This document shows, piece after piece, positions 1-13,100 of a stretch of DNA of 64,000 nucleotides. The translations under genes were made by a program, and so were the position numbers. How positions within the stretch are numbered: position 1 is the first letter of the stretch; every line of letters begins with the position of its first letter. Where the stretch lies: the NCBI GenBank assembly GCA_023935145.1, contig CM043700.1:29745001-29809000 (forward strand). The letters run 5' to 3'. The notes under the pieces are model-generated. The model made no database searches and was not told the origin of the DNA. It saw only the letters and a list, made by a program, of their open reading frames with translations. This DNA comes from Bretschneidera sinensis. Lineage: Eukaryota; Streptophyta; Magnoliopsida; Brassicales; Akaniaceae.

Positions 1-602
1 CAAACCCTACTAAAAAAATCAGTTACACATAGTTGTGATGCTAAACAACATCATAAAGTAAAATAATAAAGGAAAAAAGAAACCCGAAAACATTATGGAG
101 AAGAGTCATCAATTCGTTTCCACAATCTCTCATTCGGGCTCGTCCAGCCTCCGGCCTCCCCGAACAAAAACTAAACTAAAAAAGAGATATTGTTTCTGTG
201 TTTTACAAGTCTATTTATAGGGTTCTAAGGACACTTGGAAACCCTAATTTCTAAAACAGGTCTCTAACCCTACTTTCCAAAATAGGAACTGCCGTTTTGA
301 TGTTTTACTGATGCGTGTGCGCTCGATCGCAATGAGTTTGCACTCGAGCGCAAGGTTGCGCTCAAGCCTTCTCCTTGTGCTCATGAGTGCTTGTGCGCTC
401 GATTGCACCAAGCACTGTGCTCGATCGCATTCTTCTGCAGCTCCCAGTTCCAATTTTGCACTTTGAGTTCCAAAATGCCTCATTTCTTCCAAAAACCTAT
501 AAAAACACAGAAAACACAAAAAAGAAGTAAAATGGAATAAAATACGCAAACTAAGAGCTTAACAAATGTAAATTAAGGGGCTTAATATTTAAGCTCCTAT
601 CA
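1..602 (-). repeat. Athila-type LTR of element E1 (3' LTR, cut by window edge)
   Basis: On the minus strand this begins TGATAGGAGC and continues with the AAGCCCCTTAATTTAC block shared with the other Athila LTRs in the window. It ends on the + strand at ...CTATCA, next to a polypurine-like tract (minus strand GTTTAGGGGTA). It carries several copies of the GCGCTCGATCGCA-type motif between 310 and 435. A TATA-like box (CTATAAATAGAC on the minus strand) lies near 215-226. The U5 end lies left of the window, so the length and target duplication cannot be seen. Confidence 0.8.
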
Positions 603-3292
603 TACCCCTAAACTTACATATTGCTAGTCCCTTAGCAATACAAAACTAAAAACTAAATGAAATCCAAAGACACAAAGATAAATCCATCATTCATGGTATC
701 CGAAAATTTAAGTGTCCCACAAACCATGATATTTATTCATGAGCAAGCTTAAAGTACAAGCCTATCTTCCAACGAATAGGAGTTTTAAATTTTAATTACT
801 TACAAGAGGCAGGCTAAGGTAATCAAAAGTCTGGAATTAGTGTATGGTGAACTAGCACATAAAGGATGAAGCTTCCAAATGATTCAATGTGTTAGTGTTT
901 TGGTGTCTCAACATTCATCGAATTTCCTATCAGAATAACAATAATGGCATAGTTTTATTTATTTATTTTATTATGAAGATTTTAGCCATGTTGAGTTCCC
1001 TTGAACTTTCTAATTGACCCATGTAACGAGTGTTTAGCCAATGACTCCTAAACCATATGGTTTTAGGGCATTAGGTGTAAAGACACCCATAAGGACTTAC
1101 TAACTCGAGTCAAAAAGGCTACGAAACTAACTGGTCTTAATGCTGGCCAAGCAAAATTCTCACATTTCGATGTGAACACTCACTGCTTGCTGAGGCAAGA
1201 GGTCCAGTTACCCAGTGAAAACTATATTTTAATGATCATTATAAGCGTAATTCCAACCTTTTGACGTGAACACTCACTGCTTATTGAGGCAAGAGGTCCA
1301 ATTACTCAGTGGAAGGTTTATTTAATGATCGTTAGGAGCATTTTACTTTCTCTTTTTGTGCAATAAAATTTTCTATTTTTCTATGCCAAAGTGTTCATCT
1401 AACAAGTCATCCGGTTACAGTTAAGCCAATGAAACACACAATTATGTGCTAATGTGCTCGTGTCAGATTTAGATCAAACTTGTGAATTCTTAAATGCCTT
1501 AAAGTAAGTAATTAAAATTTTAAAACTTTATTATTTAGACCATGTGTTCAATATTTTAAGCTTACTGATGAAATCTATCATAATATATTTTTAAATCAAC
1601 CAAAATTTTCAAAACAATATGAATATGCATTATCTTTTCAATAATAATAAAAAAAAAAACTGGGACAAGGTGTGTGAATGTGTCTCCCATACCCCCAAAC
1701 TTAAATTACACATTGTCTTCAATGTGTGAATACCATGAAAAGATCTGATCTGAGAGATGGAGAACTAGCAGGGCCGGCATGGCTCATAGCACACCCCTAA
1801 ACTTGAACAGTTGCACACGTTGTCCCTAAAAAGAAAAACTAACGTAACACTGGAAAACAAGAAGTACTAAAAATAAATAAATAACAATAAATATGAAAAA
1901 CAATAAAAATAAAAGGATAAGTTGTGGGGTGCCTACCATGAGTGCTAAGTTTAACATGTTCAACCGGACCAAGCCTTATTCTTCCCCAAAACTAAGATTG
2001 GCAACAACTAGCACAAGTAGTGTCTTATTCTCTCCCATTATAAGCATAAGTCAAATACTTCGGTAGTTGCTTCAACTCCAAATTTGGTGCCTGGACAATA
2101 GAAGGGAAAAAAGGTAGTACTAATAGGCACAAGAATTTCAAATGGATCGGTATACTTACTTGGATGCCTTGGAGTGGCCTCAAGGAGGTGCACAGTTTCA
2201 ATGATGTCATCAGTAACATCCTCAGATGTTGGCTTTATATTCGATCTGTGAAACTAAGGGTAGGGGTGGTCTCCAATGGCTCAATGCGATGGAACTGAAA
2301 AGCTTGCTCAACAACACTAGAGTGGGTATTGTTTGGGCTGAAAATTCTCCCTGTTTTCTTTCACATAGCTCCTTAGCTAATTGCCCCACTTGTGCTTCTA
2401 GTCTTTGAATGTTTTGCTCATGGCTTTGCAGCGATTTGCATTTGCTATGTCCGGAATTGTCTTGTTTCTGCTACGAAATGTTCTTGTGAAAGCCATCAGC
2501 TGTTGTTGCTGAGTTACTAATTGCATCACAAGACTCTCTAGGCCACTCTCCTTTGATTTCAGAACTATTTGAGCTGTTTGTTGGGAGTTTTTTTTGCTGT
2601 GTTTGAAGGTTCAAGGCATTTTGATTGTTGCTCTATGAGAGGTTGGGGTAGTTTCACCATCCAGGATTATAGGTATTTGAATATGTTGTAGTTGTTCGGT
2701 CCCATATAATTTGCTTGCTCTTGATCTGCAGATGAATATAAAGGGCAAGTGTCAGTAGTGTGATCAGAACGAGAACATATAGCACATACCTGGAGTTGTT
2801 TGGCTCGTGGACTAGGTGAGACATTATGTGCAGTCATGGCTTTTATAAGCATATCTATATTTCTTTCCATAGCAGCCAACCAATTTGGAAATCCATCATT
2901 TAAGTTCACTTCATACATGTACTTGCTCTTTACTCCTTACTCTGTATTGAGTCGAAAGAAGGTTGGATTTCTGGATCGAAGACTGTGCATGAATCAGTTG
3001 AACCACTTCAGTGCAACAGTTTCAGTACTGTTGCTCGGGTACTTTCTGGACCTTTTGCGCTCGAGCACACCCTAAATTGCGCTCGATCGCTGTTCTTCCT
3101 GCACTCGAGCGCTACACTAGTGCGCTTGATCGCAATGAGGACAAAAACTCCTCTGTTGCACACCTGAACAAAAACAAAAAATGAAAAGATGAAAAAAAAA
3201 TTTAAAGTTGTTTGATAAAGAAAAAATATAAATAGAACAGAAAAAATAAAAATAAAAATTACTAACGAAAATAATTTTAAAAAGAAATTTAG
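603..3292 (-). mobile_element. Internal part of non-autonomous, truncated Athila-type element E1
   Basis: Read on the minus strand from 3292 downwards: leader with GCGCTCGATCGCA motifs (about 3060-3135); a gag remnant with an intact CCHC zinc knuckle (CAICSRSDHTTDTC, about 2755-2800); the C-terminal gag coil; a piece of the protease-RT linker (about 1985-2320); then directly the 3' UTR (603-1970). N-terminal gag, protease, RT, RNase H and integrase are missing. The right side ends abruptly near 3292 just before the expected primer site, so the 5' LTR and PBS are gone. The 3' UTR holds two copies of the conserved motif described in the findings (1171-1218 and 1261-1312). No frame is long enough to be functional. 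Confidence 0.8.
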
Positions 3293-4160
3293 TGCTGCCT
3301 ACCTTTGGGATGGTCCACGTGTCATTTTCTTATTGAATGTGTATTTTTTAGCAGTATCAATGAGGATTCCTATGAAACTGATTGAGGATTTCCTTTCTAA
3401 TGTGAAGTATTCGTTTGATTGTTTTCTTACAAAGAATGTCGGTCTTTCTAATCTCTCATAACTCAAACTAATAACTCATCAAATTCTCTCCTTTGATTTC
3501 ATAAGGGAGAATGAGATATTGAGAAAGATTTAGAGGTTTGGAAAAGAAGAGGAGGATGAGAGATAAAAGAAAGGAAGAGCAGTCAATCGTTGCTAGTTGG
3601 CAATGCCACGGGGTGGCGTACATTGAGAGAAAGACGTGTAAATTGTGGTTTGATTGTATAAGTAATTTGTATAATAAAGATTTTAATCCGAGAACATTTT
3701 TGTTCAAAAATATAATAACATAATTTCAAGCGCTTGAATCATATTATCACATGTCTAACTTGTAATTAATCAATAATACAAGTATTGTGGATTAAAAAGC
3801 TGAAACTAATTGACTTATTCGAGCTCATTAGTAAACCAAACACTTGAAAAGCCCATTTATTCAAACTGTTTTGAATTATTTTGTAATTGTATTTTTGCAT
3901 TCAACCAAACCATGGTTTACAGAGATCACAACATTTTTATTTAAAAATTTAATTAAAAATTAAGTTTATAAGGAGATTATCAACATCATAAGATTGAATT
4001 TAAATGTTTTTATTTTCAATTTTACCGTAACTTACTTTTCCAATTTAGAGTATTTTTAATTAAGCTTCCAGTGGGTCTCCATTGTCCGCTAATACTTTGC
4101 CTCACTAAAAATGAGAAACTAGGGAAGGGCTCGACAACAACCAACCTTCCCACAAATCTA
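3293..4160 (+). other. Upstream region of the RRM gene, AT-rich
   Basis: About 870 bp lie between the truncated Athila element and the chosen start codon. The sequence is AT-rich with no coding pattern. A G-box core CACGTG sits at 3316-3321, close to the transposon edge, but at this distance its role is open. I see no convincing TATA box. The 5' UTR probably lies within the last 100 bp, where base composition rises before the start codon. The promoter is inferred from position only. Confidence 0.35.
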
Positions 4161-7100
4161 ATGGACGACATGGCGGCTTACTACCCACCATCCGCCCCTT
4201 ACTACCCCTACTACCAACCCCCACCACCTCCTCCTCTTCCTCCGCCTCCGCCTCCGCCTCCTCCGGGAGGTTTGACTGCACTGCCACCTCCGGGAGGTTT
4301 GACTGCACTGCCACCTCCGTCTCTTGCGCCACTGCCGCAACACCACGTACTTCACTACCCGTACATCCCGCCCCAACCGCCCCCTTTCGCATCCTACGCG
4401 CCTCCCTTTGCGTCGCACGCTTCTCGAGACGAGGTCCGGACCCTCTTCGTCGCGGGTATGCCCGAAGACGTCAAGTCCCGCGAGATTTATAATCTCTTCC
4501 GCGAGTTCCCCGGCTACGAGTCCTCGCGTCTTCGGAGCCCCACCGAGGACTCTCAGGTTCGATATTGTTGTCTATATTTATCATTTCGTTTGTGTTTAAC
4601 TGAGATTGTAAAAGTAATTTCATTTTTCGTTTATAATTCAAACCAATGCTGATTTCGGTTTCGAAAGCAGTGTGGCACTGGAATTGGTGTTTATTTGATT
4701 GTGGAGATATTTTTCAATTAAAGTAATCATGGAGACTTACTTTCTTTTAATTTGATGAGTATTACACGCTGCGATCTTATGTGTGCAAGTAACTATGCCC
4801 GGGAGGAGAGTAAGACGGAAAATATGGAATAATTGCTTGCCAATTTGATCGTTGATACTAGTGATAATCATAAAAAGAATGCTATCTTTATCACAAGCTA
4901 TGAAGAGGTATCATCTTAGAGGAAAAAATTCTTGGCTAGATTCATGGTATATGGGTCCATATCAACCTTGAATTAAAATAAAATATCATTTTTCCCTCTT
5001 TTCTCATACCATGGTGAGATGGACCTTGTGCCATGTTTGTTTCATGGGCACTACGCTAGGAAAGGAAAGTCATAGGTGCTAAGTTTGGTATGGAGCATGG
5101 TGGGTGGATTTCTAATAAAGGGAGGGGCGCTCATGGTGTACGAGTTTGGAAATAGATCTGGAAAGGTGAGATGCTTTTATCCCTTTTGTGTCCTTTGTGG
5201 TGGGTAATGGGAGAAGCTACACGGATATGGAATGGAATTCGGTGTGGGGATGCTTGAATAATTTCGTGATGTGTTGGCATTGTAAGAGATAAAGATGCCC
5301 TCATTAACACTTACATTTTTGTGTCAACTGATGAGATTATGTGGAATATTCCTTTTGTCTAATGTTCATGATTGGGCACTTTTGACTGCTTGGAATTTCT
5401 TTACAGCCTTGTATAGCATAAGAGTAGACTTGATTAGAGAGGATAAGGCTTGATTGAAAATTAACTCGGAAAGGGCTTTTGAGGTGAAGTCTTTCTATAA
5501 GGTTATTCTCGATAAGCTTTTGATGGAAGGGTGCCCTAACTTTCCTTGGAAAGCCATTTGGAAATCTTATGCTTCTAGAAAGTGAGCTTCTTTTTTTGGA
5601 AGGCCTAGAGAAGATTCTTAATATCGAAAATCTTTGAAGGAGGAGAAGGGTATGTTAATAGGTGCTAGTTTCATATGCAAGGAAAGGGCCAAGTCTGTAT
5701 CTCATCTCTTGTTGGATGACTCTTTTGTTAGTCATTTATGGGAAATGACTTATTGCATTTTGAGAATTTCTCGGGTGGTTGTTGGCTCAGTTAGAGATGA
5801 ATTTTGGCTTTGGAGTTGTATTAGAGCGAGTCAAAGAAGGGTTACTCTTTAATTCCTATTTCTGTTTATCAGATTGTGTGGAATGAAAGAAATAGGAGGG
5901 CTTTTGATAGTGAGGAGAGGTGTATAGAAACCATTAAAGATGGGTGGTTCAATACCCTTACGACCGGTTTGGTTCGAGGACATGATTGATATGGGATTGT
6001 ATTAGGATTACAAAGGGATAGACTAAGACTGGAGTAAGGTGGGATTACTCCGTTACTTTGTTTGGTTCACATACTGGATTAAGTGAATCCCACCTACCTT
6101 TATTTGGTTCACAGAATTGTAGGTAGGTATAGAGTGGGAATAAATGGTCAAAATACCTCCAACTTTGTAAATGTTTAAAAATGAAGTAAAGGTCGTTGAT
6201 ATTTGTAAATTTTAAAATATTTAGTCATATTTTATTGTTTATCACTAATTTTATCAATTATAGTTATAATTTTTTTTTGGACCTAATGTTTTAGACCCAT
6301 GATGAACAATCCTTAATCTCACAAAAAAATTTCCAGATTAGTGGAATGTAAAATTTATTTATGCACATTCAAATGCATAGCGATAAAATTTCCTATATTT
6401 TTCACACAAAGAAGTAATAATTTCTGGCTGTGATTCCTCCTACTGATCTCAAAGCAGCTTGGTTGAGAGGGGGGAGAGAATAGATACAACCATATATTGT
6501 AGGAATGAAAAGAAATCCATGTATGAGTAATTTAAGATAGACAAAATCCGTGTAGATTAAACTGAAAAGAAGGGAAAATCTAATAAAGTAGCCAAGCCAA
6601 TATGAAATTAAATGATGAACTGATATAATTATTGATGATAAAAATCATGAATAAAAACAAAAGCTTTGTATTATTGATGATAAAAATCATGAATAAAAAC
6701 AAAAGCTTTGTATCATAAATATTTTACAACAGATAGTACAAGATAGTACTCTTCATATCATCTCTCGCCTACAATATTTGCCCCACCAGTGGCATTCATG
6801 TGCAAATCAGTCACAACAGAGAGAGCAGAGGCAGTTGCAGATTTTCCCAGGTGGATCTGTGCCGAGGTATGGTGAACGCAGAGGCAGCCGCCATTGGAGT
6901 GGCTGTGAAGATACTGATCTGGAGTTTGTGTAGAGACAGAGAGGGGTGGGGGAGAGAGAGGGAGAGGAGAGAAGATGAAGATATGAACTTCGTGTAGAGA
7001 GTGAGAGAAGATGCAGATCTTCTGGTGTCGGGGTTGAGAGAGAAAAGGGAATGGTAAAAATGAGAGAATTTTTTATTTTGTAGGGATTTATAAAAGGGTA

Positions 7101-10100
7101 TAAATAGGCATACAAATTTTAACCAAGGGAAAATTGTCAATACAAAAAAATGACATTAGTCCCACTAGGTGGCCTAATATTTGTCCTGGTGCTGGGATTG
7201 AGGGATGGATGGGGTTAACCCAGTCTGGCCCTTAATTTGAACCAAACCCTAGGATAGGGAGTAGGGATAGAAGCGGGATTAAATTAGTACAGTCCACCTA
7301 ATCTCACTTCTGACCCGAACCAAACGGGCTGAGTTATTGGTTCAAGGGTAAGGGTTGGATGGGATTAGCCCAATCTGGCCCTTAATTTAAACTAAACCAT
7401 AGGATAGGAAGTAGGGGCAGAAGCGGGATTAAATTAGTGCAGTCCACTTAATCTCACTTCTATCCCTTGAACCAAAAGGGTTGAGTTATTGGTTCAAAGG
7501 TAATGTTTTTATGAATGAGGGAGGCCTCATAGATTATGTGGATTTTCTATCTTGTAGATAGCTTTTGTAATTGGGTTGCACACCCCCTGCTTCTAGAATA
7601 CAATTTATATATATATATATTAATGAATTGAGTAAGTTTGTTTTTACTAGGGTGCATTTGTAGAGGTTTGTAGATACTAAGTTACCAAGTTACCAACTAA
7701 CATTGGATCCAATCCAACTAGGGGAGCTTGAACTATGTCATCTAGTCCTAATATATGTCATCTTGGAAAAGCGCTATTGGAAGTGTTGTGATCAATAGCA
7801 ATGTTTGGTAATTATAACCAAAGTGTTGTTATACTATAAAATGAACAAAATAGATGCGGTACATAAATTTACATTTAATGAATTATTCTATTAAATAAAA
7901 AGGTATTTGTGAAATTAGTATATAAAAACAAAAAGTATCAATCAACAACTTTGTACCAATAAAATCATTCATTAGTTAATAATAACATAAAAAGCACATA
8001 TAATTGTGATTGATATAACAAAAGAAAAATCAAGTTTATGTTAATTGAAATTCCCATTTAATTTAGCCCAATACCCTCGTCAAACTAGCAGTAATACTAT
8101 TTTGTAACACTTCTACTTGGATTTATATCATTTTCTGGCTTCAAATTTTCCAAACCTGAGTTATCACTGAATTGTCGAAAATGTCGATCATTTTGCCTGT
8201 GTCTTTGTATAACGTTGTGCTATGTCATTGTTGCAACAACAAATTGTTGATCATGTTGCCTAAACATGTTAAATCATTGTATATGATAACTTTGCAACAT
8301 ATCCCTTCACCGTTTTTCCATTATCATATGACGTCATACAAGGTTCTTTGTAAATATACTTGTCATGATATGTTTCAATAGCAAATGTAGTTATAGATGC
8401 TATTCCATTGAACTAGAAGCACATCATAAAAAAAGTTATCATGATCATCATATCTATCACAATCCATGATTTATAGGATCCCTGAAACATATATAGATAA
8501 TATAAATTTAACATGAATATTTAACAAACATTTTTGATGCAGAAAAGGAAAGGAATTATGTACTATTCTAGGATTTCTGGGATATTGGGGAATTATTATG
8601 TTTTGATTTATTTCCTATTATGTTGGGGATTTTATTTGGGAGTTATTATGTTTTGATTTATTTCCTTTTATGTTAGAGATGTTATTAATTAGTAGGATTT
8701 TCTAGTGTGCTTGATGCTTATATAAGCACCTTATTATGCTAATTTTAGGAGACTGGAATTATGAATTGAAAATTGGTTATCCTCTTGCTTTCTCGGTTGG
8801 TTATTTCCCCTGTGTCCTAATTTCTTTTCTATATGGTTTATTTCTGTTTGTTATCTCTGCTGCTTCTCTGTTTGTTTCTCTTCTTTCTCTATTCTGCTTC
8901 TGTTTCTACTTATTTGTTCGGCATTAAGTAGTACCAGAGTCGAATCCCTCCCTCTGTCACAAGAAATTCTCTCCTTAAACCCAGATTAAAAAAAAAACCT
9001 CAAAATTATTTTTTGTTTTATTTATTTATTTTTTTTATTTACATCAAATTGGAATCACTTGTGAGGAATGCGTGAGTTTAGTCGAGATCTTCTGGTTACA
9101 GTTCATCATGTACTGTCTCCCATTACAGAAGATGTGTTCTATCAAGTTTGGTCCATTTGGCCATGTGAAGAAAATTAGTCTTTTCTCTAGCTCAATGGAA
9201 TTTCAAGCTCTCGTGCGATGCTATTGACCTCAAGATGCTATTTAGGCTAAAACCAAGTTGGACGGTTGGTCCATTTATGCTAATTGCTATCAATTGGAGA
9301 TCAAGTATTCCACCTTTGAGACTTGAATTCGCAAGATGTAACAACTCCTTGAATAAGTGAAACAACAAGTGGAAGCAACTTTCACCAAAACTTCTATCAA
9401 TCTTGATTCCATTCAAGACGAGTTTGAAGTTGTTTCTCCAATTCACATAGACTTTGTAAAAAAAGAACAAATCATTGAAGAAAGCTCTATCATTTACTGT
9501 GAGGATGTACTTGTTAAGTCACTTCAAAATGAACAAGGCCAAAGCCAAGATGAGGGCAAGATTTGTGCCCGTGATCTTTCTTATATTGATTTTGTCTTTC
9601 GGCACTAGATTGAGGCTCCTCAACAACTCCTAGTTTTTGTGTAAGTAGGGGAGAATGATGCAGAAAGGAAAAGAATTATGTACTATTCTTGGATATTTTA
9701 TTAGGGAATTATTATGTTTTGATTTATTTCCTTTTATGTTAAGGATTTTATTTAGGAGTTATTATGTTTTGATTTATTTCCTTTTATGTTAGAGTTGTTA
9801 TTAATTAGTAGGATTTTCTAGGGTGCTTGGTGCTTATATAAGCACTTTATTATGTTAATTTTGGGAGACTAGAATTATGAATTAAAAATTGGTTATCCTC
9901 TTGCTTTCTCTAGTGGTTATCTTTTGTCCTTCTTGTTCATTCTTCCCTAGCCCTAATTCTTCACCTTTGCCTCCTCTTTCCTCTGATTTCTTCTTTTATC
10001 TCTACTAGTGTTCTCCCCAATCTCCTGATTTCTCCTCTGTTTTTGTTTTTCTCGATCTAGTACTTCTGTCTTTGGTAATTGTTCTGCATCAAAGTGGTTT

Positions 10101-13100
10101 CAGAGTCGAAAGGTCTTGCATCCCTATCTCTGTCTCTCCCATAAATCACATACCGTATCCATCATTTAAAAGAAAGTTACCTTGATCCACTGTTACCATC
10201 CTTTCTCCATCTTCCATCCTTTATTTCAAAAAAAAGAAAAATCTCATAAAATCCAAAAAAATCCTTGGAACCCATCACTGAAACTGTACGCCCGCCTGCC
10301 GTTGTCAACCGGAAGGCAAAACAGGCATCACCATGAGCATTAGGAGGATCCCACGATCAAAACCATCTAATGTTCGGCCCATCCACAGTCGAAATCACCG
10401 TCAATAGCCTCGCTGGAGTTGCGTGACGTACCCATCAGTTATGCTGTTTTCCACCATTTTTTAATCAAATGGAGATCACCACATTGACCGGACGGAAATA
10501 TTTGGCCACCACCTGACTTCCCAGCTCCGTCCACCTGTTCCTGCGTTGGATGCTTCTGTGAGTTCCCATCACCGTCAAATGGAGTCACGCATGAGTTTTC
10601 TGCTTGTCTGTTGTTTTTGTTTCCCTTAGGTTTGGCTTGGTTTAATTTTTCATTAGTTTTTGCTTTATTGTAAAAAAAAAATGAACAGAAGAGAAAAGAA
10701 TAAAAAAAATAAAGGAAAAAAAAGGAGAAGAGAGGGAAAAAGGAAAAAAGGATTACAACTACTTGTGAGGAATGAGTTCAGTTGAGTGGAGTCGAGTTCT
10801 TCTTGTTACAGTTCATGACGTGCTATATCCAGATTTTCCAAAATTAAGTGGACTTTCAAGCTCTTGTGCAATACTGTTTGCATCAATATGCTATCTGGGC
10901 TAAAACTATGTTTGATGGTTGTTGTATTTATGATAGATTGAGTATTTCAACTTTGAAACTAGAATACTCAAGATGCAACAACTCATTACACGAGCAACAC
11001 AATTAGTGGAAGTAGCTTTCACCAAAACTTTTACCCATCAAGATTCTATTCACGACAAGACCAAGTATGAAGTTGTTTCTCTATTCCAAGAACACCTTGA
11101 AGGGCAAGCACAAGTCATTGATGATGGGTTCAAATCTCAAGAATTACTGAATGTATCTATTGAATCCCTTCAAAGTGAAGATAATCGATGCCAAAACAAG
11201 GATGCAAATATGTGTGTACTTGAAATTCCTTACATTGATTTTGTCCTACCTCTTTGGTTTGACGCTCCTATGATATCACTCTTGATTCGGATCGAAGACA
11301 CTACATCCAAAAAATTTCAAGGTTTCATCATACGACTTCGGCCATCAATAGTTTTGATCCTTCGTCACTTCAAAACTCAAGGTCGAGTTTTTTTCCAAAG
11401 GGGGATAGAATAATGCAGAATGGGAAAGGAAATTTATATTATTTTAAGATCTATGAGATTGTAGGTTATTTGTTGGATTACTTTGTAAATATGCTTTTAT
11501 TATGAGCAAGTAGCAATATAATAGGACTTTAGTTTAGAAAATTTTAGGTTTTAGTATTTATTATTAGTACGATTTCTTATTGTGTTTGGGATCAATGCTT
11601 ATATAAGAGCCTCATATTAATGCACCTTTGCCTCTTGTTTCCTTTGATTTTTTCTTTTATCTCTGCTGTTTCTGTCTAATTGCTTCCCGGTCTAGTACAA
11701 ACCAAAAGCTTGCCTCCCCTTCCTTTTTCAAAATGTGGGTTTTTAGCTGTCCCTAAAACCTATTTTGGGAAAAGCTACGTTAGTTAAAATTATATATTCT
11801 GTTCCCAACAAATCTTTTTCTGTGGCCAAAAGCAAGCAATCTCATACGCACCCCAAGACCACTACAGCCCAGTGAACAAGACTGCCACAGTATAATGAAC
11901 AGTACTTTGCTACAGTGTTGTCCTTAAAATAGCATAAGACTTAAATTAATTTACACACAATGCCAATAACTAATAAAGTAAAACCCCAAATTAAAAACTG
12001 TTTTACCCTTTAGACATCCCTGTCCACATCATTCTTCCATGGTTGGAGAAAATTCAGACCTCGAGTTTTAAAGTATTGAAGAATCAAAATTCTGAAATTC
12101 TAGAATGGCATCTCTAAGACTGACCATGTAGTCTAAATTTGAAACCTTCTTATTTTCTTTGTGTGGGAGAAAAATAATAGTGTTAAATCCTCCATCTTTT
12201 CAAATTTACTTGCAGGAATAACAAAATCAATGACAGATATGATCTCTTCCACCTCCCTGTTAGCTTTTGCAGGCTCCCTTGCCTCTTCTTTCTTTGCATT
12301 TACCTCGTTGTCTTCAAATTCTCTGTGTATAGCATCTTGAACTGCATCAACAGAAACAGAGTTTTTAATATCTGGAGACAGCTTTAGTTCTTTAACAACT
12401 TTCTCATCTTGCAGAATAATGGATGCATTCAATTAAAGTGTTTCAAGCTGTGGTTTGGTTGCTTTTCTTTATTTGGGTCTATAGCATATTCCTCATCACT
12501 ATCCTTGCAGTTAATCACTGATGGCTTCTTAGGAACAGAAGTCAAGCATTTTGTCATGGAATCAATAGCTTTTCCATTACTTTAAGGATTAGTAAGCAAA
12601 GTTGGACTTGAACGACTTGGATCCACTTCATTAAACACTATACTAATAAGCCTCATCAGCTGTAAACCTGTCTCAAAAGCAATAGCCTGTCCTAAATTGA
12701 TAGCATCATGGAGGTTGTAGAATCGCTCATCAGAAAACTCTTGAATTTCAGATCTTAATCTGTTCTTAAATTGAGTGATGGTAAGTCTTTGACTTTCAGT
12801 TATTTCACTCTTGATGATTAGGTATTTAAAATTACATGCATAATCAATCATAGAGTGATTATCTTGTAGCGAAGAATACAACCAGTGGTTAAGATCATCT
12901 TGGATTTCCCGTGGACGAATATGCTCCTTGAAACGCATCACTAACTCTTCCATCCTTGTCCAGGGTCTTGATTTAGGTACGTAGGATCTCCCACAATGTT
13001 AAGACATTGTGGTAAAACCTTTTGCTCTGATGCCATATTGATGTAGGACGACAAAGGGGAAATCTTCAAGGGCTGAGATTAGGGGAAGGGCTTACAGAAT

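Larger units (their letters stand above)
8535..11700 (+). mobile_element. Tandem Copia-like non-autonomous LTR elements (LTR-int1-LTR2-int2-LTR3)
   Basis: Three related LTRs bracket two internal regions. LTRs 1 and 2 start TGATGCAG; LTR2 ends CTGCATCA. A primer site of the initiator-Met kind follows LTR2 (TGGTTTCAGAGTC at 10094-10106; the usual form is TGGTATCAGAGC), with a decayed version after LTR1. Polypurine tracts precede LTR2 (AGTAGGGGAGAA) and LTR3 (AAAGGGGGATAGAA). No protease, RT or integrase is present. Each internal region holds a PTB-like RRM segment followed by a related short frame. The Copia-like label rests on the primer site only. The array could arise by unequal crossing-over between LTRs or by insertion into an existing LTR. 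Confidence 0.7.

Noticed and set aside
4071..4160. Upstream in-frame ATG of the RRM gene (30 extra residues)
   Set aside because: The extra residues do not resemble the Pro-rich N-terminus of the family. Kept as an alternative start only.
4105..4418. Minus-strand frames opposite exon 1 (Glu- and Arg-rich)
   Set aside because: Shadow of the proline codons of the real exon; no domain and no splice or start context.
6800..7140. Overlapping frames on both strands (65-109 codons)
   Set aside because: Low-complexity AG/CT-rich stretch inside the TIR element; no similarity pattern to transposase or any family.
12133..12953. A host gene on the minus strand inside intron 1
   Set aside because: The two frames sit between LTR-like repeats and a Met-type primer site, and one resembles gag; a retroelement explains both.
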